Positions 25,919-35,104 of a stretch of 64,000 nt of DNA are shown here, piece by piece. The translations under genes and the position numbers were made by a program. Source of the stretch: VXNE01 sp965116625 (GTDB taxonomy: Bacteria; Pseudomonadota; Gammaproteobacteria; Pseudomonadales; Azotimanducaceae). The notes beneath the pieces were generated by a model. That model did no database searches. It had not been told where the DNA came from and worked only from the letters and a program-made list of their open reading frames with translations. The stretch covers positions 3,906,001 to 3,970,000 of the forward strand of contig OZ220717.1 of the NCBI GenBank assembly GCA_965116625.1, given 5' to 3'. Numbering within the stretch: the stretch's first letter is position 1; every line of letters starts with the position of its first letter.

Positions 25919-28216
25919 CTATTGTTGTTTCTGTCGCAGCACTTCGCGCATCTCCTCGATGCCCGTGTCAGCCAGGGCAGGGTCGAGGGACAGGGCGGTT
26001 TCGAGACTCCGGAGCGCGTCTGCGGGTCTGCCGAGGTAGTCCAGTGCCGCCGCCATGTTGACATGGACCTGCGCGTTGGCATAGCCGACTTCGATCAAGG
26101 TCTCGTAGAGGCCGAGCGCGTCCTCGTACCGCTCTTGTCGAAAACGCAACCATGCGAGGGCATTGAGCAACGTCACGTTCTTCGGAGCAAGCCCCACCCC
26201 ACGCACGAAGTGGTTCGCCGCCTCCTCCGTTCGATCCAGTGCCTCCAGGGCCTGCCCCATCGCCAGGTGACGATCCACGGCGGCGGGAGACTCCGGTTGA
26301 AGCGAAATCGACCGCGCGAGCGGCTCCAGAGCCTCCTGGTATCGCTTCAACTGAACCAACGCGTACCCCACCCCCGCGTGGGCATAGTCGAAATCGGGAT
26401 CCATCTCCAGCACGTCGCGGTACCGTTCGATGGCTTCCTCGTTCCGGCCCTGTTTCCGCAGTGCCTCGGCAAGGAAGTGACAAGCGCTGACCGACATCGC
26501 GTCCGGCGCCAGGGAAAAGGCCGTCTCCAGGGAGTTCAATGCCTGCTCGTGCCGACCCGAACGAAACAGCGCCTCACCCATGTCGGCGTGCAGCTCCGCG
26601 GACTCCGGATTAATGTCGAGTGCCCTGCGGTACCACCTTGCCGATTCTGCCCATCGACGCTGTTGCATTCGCGTCCTGGCCATGTTTCGGTTCGCCTGTT
26701 CGTGACCGGGGGCAAGCTCGGCGGCGCGGCGGAAACTCTCCGCGGCTTCGTCAAGCCGGTCGAGGCCGAAGAGTGCGACGCCGAGAGAGTTGTGGGCGCG
26801 GGCGGAATCGGGGCGTTGTTCTACCGCGATGCGGCTGGCGGCAAGCGCCTCCGCCGAACGTCCGGCGTCATTCAGCGCCAATGCCAGGTTCCGGTAAACA
26901 AGCGCCTCCGGATTGAGAGAGATGATGTGGTTGTAAAACGTGATCTTGTCGGGATAGATGCCGGCCTGATCCCAGGTAAGCTTTCCGAAAACAGCGAAAA
27001 CGCCGACGAGCACGCACGATGCCGCGATCTTTGCTGGATTCGGCAGCCTGCCCGCGCCGTGGGCAGCGGCGCCGACGAGAACCGCAAGGACGCCGATGCC
27101 GGCAAGGTAGGCGTAGCGCTCGGCGACAAGGGAGTACCCCATGTAGCCGAAGTCCACGAACCCCAGCACCGGCGATAGCGTCACGGCAAGGAACACCGCG
27201 CCAGCGAGAGGTCCCCGACCCAGCCGATGGCGGCCGAACCAGAGCAGCGACGCGAGCCCGGCGGCGGCAACCAGGTAACCCCAGGCGCGCGGATCCGCTA
27301 TGTCGATATCCCACAGTGGATAGATGACGGCCAGGTCCGTGGGCCACATCAGTTTGCCGGCATAGAACCACAGGGCCCGGGCCGCGATCAGCATCCGATC
27401 CAGAAGTGAGTAATCGAAGCTCAGTTCCCGCCTGGATGTGTAGTAGGACACGTCGGCAACCGCGACAAACAGGGCGACCAGCAAGAACGGAGCGATTCGC
27501 CACGCATCTGCCCATGTGACCCGCCCGTTCTTCCACCAGAGCAGGATTGCGAACGCGACCGGCAGCGTGACGGCCACCGACTTGGACAGCATGGCGGCCA
27601 CGAACAGACCCAATGCCGCGACATATAGTCCTGGGTGAGGCACGCCGATGAAGCCAACGGACCGGCCCCGGCTTTCGCCCAAACCATCGATTGAACGGAT
27701 CCAGCAAAGTGCCGCGGCCATGTAGAAAAGGCCGGAGAGCAGGTCCTTACGACCCATGATCCAGGCCACCGACTCGACATGCATGGGATGGACCGCGAAT
27801 ACCGCAGCGACGACCCAGGCGCCCGGCACCGGCAGACGCCGCAACAGGTGCCACAGCAACAGCACGTTGACCATGTACAGCAGCACGTTGACCACGTGAT
27901 AGCCGAACGGGTCGAGGACCCAGAGCTTGTGCTCCAGCCAGAACGTCGTGTACACGACCGGCCAGTAGTGCCGTTCCCGCTCGATCTCGGCAGGCGAGAA
28001 CCAGATGTCCCACAGGCCGGACCAGGTGAGAACCGCTGGCGCCTCCGTGAAGATGTCGTCGTCCATGACGAACCCGCCCGAGAGCGCCGGATAAAAACTC
28101 ACGGCGACCATGGCGCAGAGTGCTGCACCGGCGAGGACAGGCCGTGGCGCCCACGCGGGAAGGAACGCCCAACGCGATGGAACGGCTTGCGATTTGGTGT
28201 CCATGTCGTTACGCAC
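25919..28216 (-). CDS. TMTC-like putative protein O-glycosyltransferase with TPRs (fifth in operon)
   Basis: 765 residues. The N-terminal half (about 25-420) has some ten membrane helices with the GT-C acidic motif in the first outer loop (FVMDDD, residues 49-54). The TMTC-like signatures are YWPVVYTTFWLEHKLW (84-99) and HPMHVESVAWIMGRKDLL (143-160). The C-terminal half (about 430-750) is around nine TPRs. TMTC proteins in animals are O-mannosyltransferases; a sugar-transfer role here is inferred from that resemblance. GTG 28216 overlaps the preceding stop as TAGTG. It is the last of five paralogs and is followed after 105 bp by the GspC-like gene. Confidence 0.82.
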   Translation of the reverse strand: MRNDMDTKSQAVPSRWAFLPAWAPRPVLAGAALCAMVAVSFYPALSGGFVMDDDIFTEAPAVLTWSGLWDIWFSPAEIERERHYWPVVYTTFWLEHKLWVLDPFGYHVVNVLLYMVNVLLLWHLLRRLPVPGAWVVAAVFAVHPMHVESVAWIMGRKDLLSGLFYMAAALCWIRSIDGLGESRGRSVGFIGVPHPGLYVAALGLFVAAMLSKSVAVTLPVAFAILLWWKNGRVTWADAWRIAPFLLVALFVAVADVSYYTSRRELSFDYSLLDRMLIAARALWFYAGKLMWPTDLAVIYPLWDIDIADPRAWGYLVAAAGLASLLWFGRHRLGRGPLAGAVFLAVTLSPVLGFVDFGYMGYSLVAERYAYLAGIGVLAVLVGAAAHGAGRLPNPAKIAASCVLVGVFAVFGKLTWDQAGIYPDKITFYNHIISLNPEALVYRNLALALNDAGRSAEALAASRIAVEQRPDSARAHNSLGVALFGLDRLDEAAESFRRAAELAPGHEQANRNMARTRMQQRRWAESARWYRRALDINPESAELHADMGEALFRSGRHEQALNSLETAFSLAPDAMSVSACHFLAEALRKQGRNEEAIERYRDVLEMDPDFDYAHAGVGYALVQLKRYQEALEPLARSISLQPESPAAVDRHLAMGQALEALDRTEEAANHFVRGVGLAPKNVTLLNALAWLRFRQERYEDALGLYETLIEVGYANAQVHVNMAAALDYLGRPADALRSLETALSLDPALADTGIEEMREVLRQKQQ

Positions 28217-30513
28217 TATTGCGTTCCCCGCAGCAGTGCGTCGCGCATCTCTTCGAGGCCTGTATCGGCCAGGTCCGGATCGAGGGCCAGGGCGGTTTCG
28301 AGGCTCCGGAGCGCGTCTTCGGGTCTACCGAGGTAGTCCAGTGTCGCAGCCATGTTGACATGGGTCTGCGCATTGGCGGCGTCGATCCCGACCAGGGTTT
28401 CGTAGTGACGGAGCGCCTCCTCGTAGCGCTGCTGCCCGAAGTGCAGCCATGCGAGGGAATTGAGCGCCGTCAGGCTCCTGGGATCGACCTCCAACCCGCG
28501 CAGATAGTGTTTCGCCGCCTCCTCCGTTCGACCCAGCGCCTCGAATGCCTGGCCAATTGCGACATGACGATTTGCGTTGTCGGGCGAGTCCGACTCGAAC
28601 GAAACCGACCGTTCAAGCGACTCGAGAGCGTCCTCGTAGTGCTTCAACCGATACAACGCGTACCCGACACCCGCATGAGCAGCGGCATGCTCAGGATCGA
28701 GGTCGATCACTATGCGGTACCTTTCGATGGCTTCCTCGTACCGCTCCTGCCTGTACAACGCATCGGCGAGAAACTGCTGCGCACCGATCGGCAGCGCGCC
28801 CGGCCTCAATGAAACAGCTTCCTGCAGTGATTCCACCGCCCGCCCGTACTGACCCAGTTCGTATAGCGCCAAGCCCATACCTGCATGCGCCGGCGCGAAC
28901 TCCGGATCGATGTCGAGGACGCTTCGGTACCATCGCAGAGACTCCCAAAAGCGTTCCTGGCTCCTGCGCGTCTCGGCCATGTTCTGGCGTGCGTTCCTGT
29001 GGCTCGGGTCAAGCTCTAGGGCACGACGAAAACTCTCCTCGGCCTCCTCCAGGCGGTTGAGTGCCATCAATGCGATTCCGTGCGTATTGTGGGCCCTCGC
29101 GGAACCAGGGAACTGTTCCAACGCGATGCGGCTGGCGGTCAGCGCCTCGGCCGGTCGCTCGGCATCGTTCAACGCCGCTGCCAGGTTCCGGTAAAATGTA
29201 GGTGCTTGCGGATTGATGGACACGATACGGTTGTAGAACGTGACCTCGTCCCGATATATGCCGGCCTGGTCCCAGGTCAGCTTGCCCAAGACCGCCAGGA
29301 CAGCGACCAGGATGCCCGCGGCCGAGATTCTGACGGAATCTGATAGCCCGCTCGTTCCGTGGGCGGCCATCCCGATGACGGCCCCGATTACGCCGAGGCC
29401 GGCCAGGTAGGCGTAGCGGTCCGCAACAAAGGAAATCTGCATGTGGGCGAAGTCCACGAAACCCAGCACCGGCGACAGCGTCACCGCGAAGAACAGCGCA
29501 CCGGCGAGGGCGCCCCGGCCCAGCCGATGACGTCCAAACCAGAGCAGCGTCGCCACAGCGACCGCCGCGATCAGGTAGCCCCAGGCAAGCGGATCGCCAA
29601 TGTCAATGTCCCGGAAAGGGGCGAAGACCGCCAGATCGGCAGGCCAAAACAGCTTGCCGACGTAGTACCAGAGGGCCTGTGACGCGATCAGGGTTCGCTC
29701 GGCAAACCCGTAGTCGAAGCTGACGTCGCCACCGGACCTGTAGTAGGCCAGGTCGGCAAGGGCGATCGCCAGGGCCACCAGGAAGAAAGGTGCGATTCGC
29801 AACGCATCCATCAACGTCACTCTTCCGTTGTGCCACCAGAGCACGATCCCCAGCGCCACGGGCAGGGTGACCGCAACGGACTTGGAGAGCATGGCCGCCA
29901 CGAACAGCCCCAATGCGGCGAGATAAAGTCCCGGTCGCGGCACGCGAATCGCGTCCGGGGATCGGCCGGGGATTTCACCCAGGCGTATGGAACGAATCCA
30001 GCACAGAACCGCTGCCATGTAGAAAAGACCGAAAAGCAGGTCCTTGCGTCCGATTGCCCAGGCCACCGAATCGACGTGCATCGGATGGACCGCGAATACA
30101 GCAGCCACGGCCCAGGCGCCGGGCACCGACAGGCATCGCAACAGGCGCCACAGCAACACGACGCTGACCATGTAAAGCAGCAGGTTGATGAGGTGGGTGC
30201 CGAAGGGAGTGATGCCCCAGAGCTTGTGCTCGAGCCAGAATGTCGTGTACAGGATCGGCCAATAGTGGCCTTCCCTCTCTATGTCGGACGGCGAAAACCA
30301 GATGTTCCATAACCCTGACCAGGCACGAACTACCGGTGACTCGGTGAAGATGTTGTCGTCCAGGACGAACCCGGCGAAAAGCGCGGGATAGAAACTGACG
30401 GCCGCCATGGCGCCGAGGGCAGCACCCGCAAGGACAGGCCGTGTTACCCACGCGGTAAAGAACGCCCAACGCGATGGAAGGGCTTGCGATCCAGTGTCCG
30501 CGTCATTACGCAC
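28216..30513 (-). CDS. TMTC-like putative protein O-glycosyltransferase with TPRs (fourth in operon)
   Basis: 765 residues, the same length as its downstream neighbour and clearly its closest structural match. Acidic loop motif FVLDDN (49-54); signature HPMHVDSVAWAIGRKDLLFG with D in place of E at the fifth position. TPR half includes AHNTHGIALMALNRLEEAEE and PAHAGMGLALYELGQY. The GTG start shares one base with the TAG of the upstream paralog, so ribosomes probably re-initiate from gene to gene. Likely acceptor and sugar donor (probably a lipid-linked hexose) cannot be read from sequence. Confidence 0.82.
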   Translation of the reverse strand: MRNDADTGSQALPSRWAFFTAWVTRPVLAGAALGAMAAVSFYPALFAGFVLDDNIFTESPVVRAWSGLWNIWFSPSDIEREGHYWPILYTTFWLEHKLWGITPFGTHLINLLLYMVSVVLLWRLLRCLSVPGAWAVAAVFAVHPMHVDSVAWAIGRKDLLFGLFYMAAVLCWIRSIRLGEIPGRSPDAIRVPRPGLYLAALGLFVAAMLSKSVAVTLPVALGIVLWWHNGRVTLMDALRIAPFFLVALAIALADLAYYRSGGDVSFDYGFAERTLIASQALWYYVGKLFWPADLAVFAPFRDIDIGDPLAWGYLIAAVAVATLLWFGRHRLGRGALAGALFFAVTLSPVLGFVDFAHMQISFVADRYAYLAGLGVIGAVIGMAAHGTSGLSDSVRISAAGILVAVLAVLGKLTWDQAGIYRDEVTFYNRIVSINPQAPTFYRNLAAALNDAERPAEALTASRIALEQFPGSARAHNTHGIALMALNRLEEAEESFRRALELDPSHRNARQNMAETRRSQERFWESLRWYRSVLDIDPEFAPAHAGMGLALYELGQYGRAVESLQEAVSLRPGALPIGAQQFLADALYRQERYEEAIERYRIVIDLDPEHAAAHAGVGYALYRLKHYEDALESLERSVSFESDSPDNANRHVAIGQAFEALGRTEEAAKHYLRGLEVDPRSLTALNSLAWLHFGQQRYEEALRHYETLVGIDAANAQTHVNMAATLDYLGRPEDALRSLETALALDPDLADTGLEEMRDALLRGTQ

Positions 30514-32804
30514 TATTGCGTTCCCCGAAGCAGCATGTCGCGCATCTCCCCGAAGCCTGTCCGCGCAAGGGCGGGATCCATGGAGAGCGCACGATCAAGA
30601 CTCCGGAGCGCTTCCTCGGGCCTGTCCAGGCGGTACAGCGTCACGCCCATGTTGGCATGGGCCTGCGCGTTGGCTTGGCCGATCTCAATCAGGGATTCAT
30701 AGAGCGACAGAGCCTCCTCGTAGCGCTGTTGCCCAAAACGCAACACGGCGAAGGCATCGAGCGATATCGCATTGTCCGGATCGATAGTGAGCGCAAGCTC
30801 ATACTGTTCCGACGCCTCTTCCAATCGACCCAGCGCCTGGCAGGCGCGTCCCATCGCGGCATGGCGATCTGCTGCGTCGGGGGACTCCGGCTGCAGCGAA
30901 GCCGAACGCGACAGTGACGCGAGAGCCTCCTCGAATTGTCCGACACCGAGCAACGCATAGCCGATCCTCGCAAGGGCGGGAGCATGATCGGGATCGATCT
31001 CCAGCACGTCCCGATACGCGTCGATGGCTTCCTCGAGCCGCTGCAGTCTCCGCAACCCCTCCGCGAGCAAATAATGCACGGCGATCGGAACCAGGTCCTG
31101 TTGAAGGGCGACAGCCCGGGTCAGCGACTCAACCGCCTGTTCGTACCGGCCCAAGCGAAACAGCGCTTCGCCCATCCCTTCATGTGCCGACATGGACTCC
31201 GGATCGACGTCTAGCAATGTGCGGTACCAGCGGATCGATTCCTCGTAACGCCCCTGTCCCCTCAGCGTTTCCGCCATGTTTTGGCGAGCCTCCCCGTGAT
31301 CAGAGTTGAGTTCCAGCGCACGCTGGAAACTCGCTTCTGCCTCGTCCAGGCGATCCAACGCAATGAACGCGCCACCCTGAGCGACATACGCGTCCGCAGA
31401 GTCCGGACGTTGCTCCACCGCGATACGGCTGGCAGCCAGTGCCTCCTCCCCACGCTCGCTGGCGATCAACGCATTGGCCAGATTGCGGTGAATCGATCTC
31501 GCCTCCGGATTGAGAGAGATGACGTGGCTGTAAAACGTGATGTCGTCTCGATAGATGCCAGCCTGATCCCAGGTCAGCTTTCCGAAAACCCCGAGAACGG
31601 CGGCCAGGATAACCAGTACCGCCGTCTTCGGAAAATCCGGATGGTTCTCCGCGCGATGGACAGCGGCGCCTACCATAACCGAGATGACACCGATGCCGGC
31701 AAGGTACGCAAATCGGTCAGCGACGAGGGAGAACTGCATGTAGTAGTGGTCCACGAAGCCCAGCACCGGCGACAGCGTCACCGCGAAGAAGACCACGCCG
31801 GCCAAGGGGCCCCTGCCAAAGCGATGTCGGCCGAACCAGAGCAGCGCCGCGACTGCGACGGCGGCGATGACATAGCCCCACGCGAACGGATCACCGATGG
31901 CGATATCCCATATCGGGTAGATCACCGCGAGATCTGTGGGCCATACCAGATTGCCGGCGTAGAACCAAAGGGCCTGGGCCGCAATCAGTACACGCTCCAC
32001 CACCCCGTAGCCGATGCCAAAGTCCCGTCCCGCGCTGTAGAAGGATAGGTCGGGAAGGGAAATCGCCAAGGCAACTGCAAGGAACGGTGCGATTCGCCAT
32101 GTATCCGCCCAGGTCACTCTTCCGTTTTTCCACCAGAGCAGAATTACGAAGGCGACAGGGAGCGTGACCGCGGCTGACTTGGAAAGCAGCGCTGCCACGA
32201 ACAATCCCAACGCCGCCAGATAGAGTCCCGGGCGCAGCATACCGATGGGGCCAGGGGACCGGCGTCGCCCATCGCCCAGGCCACCGATAGAACGGATCCA
32301 GCAAAGTGCTGACGCCACGTAGAACAAGCCGGACAGCAGGTCCTTGCGTCCGATGACCCAGGCCACCGACTCGACGTGCATCGGATGTACGGCGAACACC
32401 GCAGCGACGGCCCAGGCGCCCGGCACGGCGATACATCGCAGCAGGCGCCAGAGCATCAGGACGCTGGCCATGTACAGCAGCAGGTTGACCAGGTGATAGC
32501 CGAACGGCGCAGTGCCCCAGAGCTTGTGCTCCAGCCAAAACGTCGTGTACGGGACCGGCCAGTAGTGCTCCTCCATCATTGCGGCCGGGGAGAACCAGAT
32601 CGTCCACAGACCGGACCAGGCGTGGACTGCCGGCTCCTCAGTGAAGATCTGGTCATCCCAGACAAAACCTGCCGAGAGCGCCGGGAAAAAGCTGACCGCG
32701 ACCATGGCGCACAGGGCTAAACCAGCGGGGACAGGCTGTCGTGTCCACGCGGGAAGGATCGTCCAACGAGATGGAATAGCTCGCGTGTCCGTGTCGTCAC
32801 TCAC
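30513..32804 (-). CDS. TMTC-like putative protein O-glycosyltransferase with TPRs (third in operon)
   Basis: 763 residues; two residues shorter before the first helix than its neighbours. Acidic motif FVWDDQ (about 47-52) and HPMHVESVAWVIGRKDLLSG. The TPR half carries YVAQGGAFIALDRLDEAEAS and PALARIGYALLGVGQFEEAL. The 3' quarter (from RYEEALSLYESL onward) is closer to the first two genes of the operon than to the last two, suggesting stepwise duplication or gene conversion. Start GTG overlaps the upstream stop as TAGTG. Confidence 0.82.
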   Translation of the reverse strand: MSDDTDTRAIPSRWTILPAWTRQPVPAGLALCAMVAVSFFPALSAGFVWDDQIFTEEPAVHAWSGLWTIWFSPAAMMEEHYWPVPYTTFWLEHKLWGTAPFGYHLVNLLLYMASVLMLWRLLRCIAVPGAWAVAAVFAVHPMHVESVAWVIGRKDLLSGLFYVASALCWIRSIGGLGDGRRRSPGPIGMLRPGLYLAALGLFVAALLSKSAAVTLPVAFVILLWWKNGRVTWADTWRIAPFLAVALAISLPDLSFYSAGRDFGIGYGVVERVLIAAQALWFYAGNLVWPTDLAVIYPIWDIAIGDPFAWGYVIAAVAVAALLWFGRHRFGRGPLAGVVFFAVTLSPVLGFVDHYYMQFSLVADRFAYLAGIGVISVMVGAAVHRAENHPDFPKTAVLVILAAVLGVFGKLTWDQAGIYRDDITFYSHVISLNPEARSIHRNLANALIASERGEEALAASRIAVEQRPDSADAYVAQGGAFIALDRLDEAEASFQRALELNSDHGEARQNMAETLRGQGRYEESIRWYRTLLDVDPESMSAHEGMGEALFRLGRYEQAVESLTRAVALQQDLVPIAVHYLLAEGLRRLQRLEEAIDAYRDVLEIDPDHAPALARIGYALLGVGQFEEALASLSRSASLQPESPDAADRHAAMGRACQALGRLEEASEQYELALTIDPDNAISLDAFAVLRFGQQRYEEALSLYESLIEIGQANAQAHANMGVTLYRLDRPEEALRSLDRALSMDPALARTGFGEMRDMLLRGTQ

Positions 32805-35104
32805 TATCGCGTTCGCCGAAGCAGCATGTCGCGCATCTCTTCGAAGCCTGTACCGGCCAGGGCGGGATCCGAAGAAAGAGCATAATCGAGACTCCGGAGC
32901 GCCTCATCGGGTCTGCCCAAGTAGTACAGCGTCGCGCCCATGTTGGCATGGAGGCGCGCGTTGTCCTCCCCGATCCTGATCAGGGATTCATAAAGAGACA
33001 GAGCTTCCTCGTAGCGCTGCTGACCGAAACGCAACACAGCGAACGAATCGAGCGCTGTCGCATTGTCAGCATCGATCTCGAGAGCGCGTTCATATTGATT
33101 CGCCGCCTCTTCCCATCGACCCAGCTGCTGATAGGCGCGTCCCATCGCGGCATGACGATCTGCGGCGTCGGGAGACTCCGGTTGAAGCGAAACCGACTGC
33201 ATCAGCGACGCAAGAGCGTCTTCGTATCGTTCGAGGCCAAGCCAAGCGTAGCCGATGCCCGAATGGGCCGCGGCGTACTTGGGATCGATCTCCAGCACGT
33301 TCCGATACGCCTCGATAGCCTCCTCGTTCCGGTGTTGTCTTCGTAGCCCCTCCGCAAGGAGATAGAACGATTTGATCGGCGCCGCATCTGGCTGCAAGGA
33401 GACGCCTTTCCGCAGTGACTCCACGGCCGGTTCGTACCGACCCATATGAAACAGCGCCTCGCCCATGCCGGTATGCGCCGGCTCGAACTCCGGATCGATA
33501 TCAAGCACGCTCCGGTACCACGGTATCGATTCCTCGAAGCGCCCCTGTTCCCTCAGCGTTTCCGCCATGTTGTGGCGCGTGTTCATGTCATCGGGGTCAA
33601 GTTCCAAGGCCCGCCGGAAGCTCTTCTCAGCCTCATCCAGGCGGCCCAGGGCAAAGAGTGCTGCGCCTTGAGCGTCATGTACGTCAGCGGTGTCTGGCCG
33701 TTGTTCTACCGCCGTGCGGCTGACAGCAAGCGCCTGGGCAGGTCGCCCGGCATCGATCAGCGCCTTGGTCAGGTTGTGGTGAACGAACAACGTTTCCGGA
33801 TTCAGGGACACGATGTGGCTGTAGAACGAAATCTCGCCCCGGTAGACGCGGGACTGATCCCAAGTCAGCTTCCCGAGAACCGCCAGAACCGCGACGAGGG
33901 CAATCGTTGCCCCGACCCTGAGGGGGTTCGGGAGCCGCGCCTCGCCGTGGACTGCGGCACCGACGAGAACGGCGATGACGCCGATGCCGGCCAGGTACGC
34001 GTAGCGGTCCGCGACAAACGAGACGCTCATATAGCCGTAGTCGACGAAACCCAGCGTCGGGGACAACGTCACCGCGAAGAACACCACACCGGTTAAGGGC
34101 CCTCGTCCCAGCCTGTGCCGACCGAACCAGAGCAACGCCGCGACCACGACGGCAGCGATCACGTAACCCCATGCGAGTGGGTCCCCGATGTCGACATCCC
34201 ACAACGGATAGAAAACGGCCAGGTCGGTGGGCCACACCAGCTTGCCGACATAGAACCACAGCGCGTGCGCGGCGATCAGTATTCGTTCGACCGGCCCGTA
34301 GTCGATGTCGAGTTCTCCCTGGGACGTGTAGTAGGACAGGTCGGCGATTGCGATGCACAAGGCCACGACGAAGAACGGCGCAATTCGCCATGCGTCAGCC
34401 CCGGTCACTCGGCCGTGCTTCCACCAGAGCAGGACCGCAAACGCGACCGGAAGCGTGACCGCCATGGACTTGGACAGCATCGCCGCCGCGAACAGTCCCA
34501 ACGCCGTGAGATAGAGTCGACGACGAGGCACCCCGAGGGAGGAAGCGAGCCGCCCCCGGATATCGCCAACGCCTTCCAGGGAGCGCGTCCAGCAAAACGC
34601 CGAGGCCACATAGAAGAGGCCGCAGAGCAGGTCCTTGCGTCCGATGGCGATGGCAACCGAGTCAACATGCATGGGATGGACGGCGAACACGGCGGCCACC
34701 GCCCAGGCTCCTGGCACGGTGAGACATCGGAGCAGGCACCACAGCAACAGGACGCTGGCCACGTAGAGCAGCAGGTTGACGAGATGGGTACCGAACGGCG
34801 TGATGCCCCAGAGCTTGTCCTCCAGCCAGAACGTGGTGTACGTGATCGGCCAGTAATGCCCTTCTCCCTCGAGGGCGCCTGGCGAGAACCAGATGTCCCA
34901 TAGACCGGACCAGGAGAGAACGGCCCGCGATTCCGCGAATATTCGGTCATCGAAGATGAATACGGCCCCGAGCGCCGGGAAAAAGCTGACGGTGACCAAG
35001 GCGCATAGGGCCACACCCGCAAGCACAGGCCGTGGCGCCCACGCCGGAAGGAACGCCCAACGCGATGGGATCGGTTGCGAGTCAGTGTCCGTGTCGGCAC
35101 GCAC
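32804..35104 (-). CDS. TMTC-like putative protein O-glycosyltransferase with TPRs (second in operon)
   Basis: 766 residues. Acidic motif is FIFDDR (about 49-54), and the following loop differs from the other copies (RIFAESRAV). Signature HPMHVDSVAIAIGRKDLLCG has I for W. TPR half: VHDAQGAALFALGRLDEAEK, then PAHTGMGEALFHMGRYEPAV. Overlaps both neighbours by one base. The loop differences are where acceptor or donor specificity might diverge among the five enzymes, which is inference. Confidence 0.82.
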   Translation of the reverse strand: MRADTDTDSQPIPSRWAFLPAWAPRPVLAGVALCALVTVSFFPALGAVFIFDDRIFAESRAVLSWSGLWDIWFSPGALEGEGHYWPITYTTFWLEDKLWGITPFGTHLVNLLLYVASVLLLWCLLRCLTVPGAWAVAAVFAVHPMHVDSVAIAIGRKDLLCGLFYVASAFCWTRSLEGVGDIRGRLASSLGVPRRRLYLTALGLFAAAMLSKSMAVTLPVAFAVLLWWKHGRVTGADAWRIAPFFVVALCIAIADLSYYTSQGELDIDYGPVERILIAAHALWFYVGKLVWPTDLAVFYPLWDVDIGDPLAWGYVIAAVVVAALLWFGRHRLGRGPLTGVVFFAVTLSPTLGFVDYGYMSVSFVADRYAYLAGIGVIAVLVGAAVHGEARLPNPLRVGATIALVAVLAVLGKLTWDQSRVYRGEISFYSHIVSLNPETLFVHHNLTKALIDAGRPAQALAVSRTAVEQRPDTADVHDAQGAALFALGRLDEAEKSFRRALELDPDDMNTRHNMAETLREQGRFEESIPWYRSVLDIDPEFEPAHTGMGEALFHMGRYEPAVESLRKGVSLQPDAAPIKSFYLLAEGLRRQHRNEEAIEAYRNVLEIDPKYAAAHSGIGYAWLGLERYEDALASLMQSVSLQPESPDAADRHAAMGRAYQQLGRWEEAANQYERALEIDADNATALDSFAVLRFGQQRYEEALSLYESLIRIGEDNARLHANMGATLYYLGRPDEALRSLDYALSSDPALAGTGFEEMRDMLLRRTR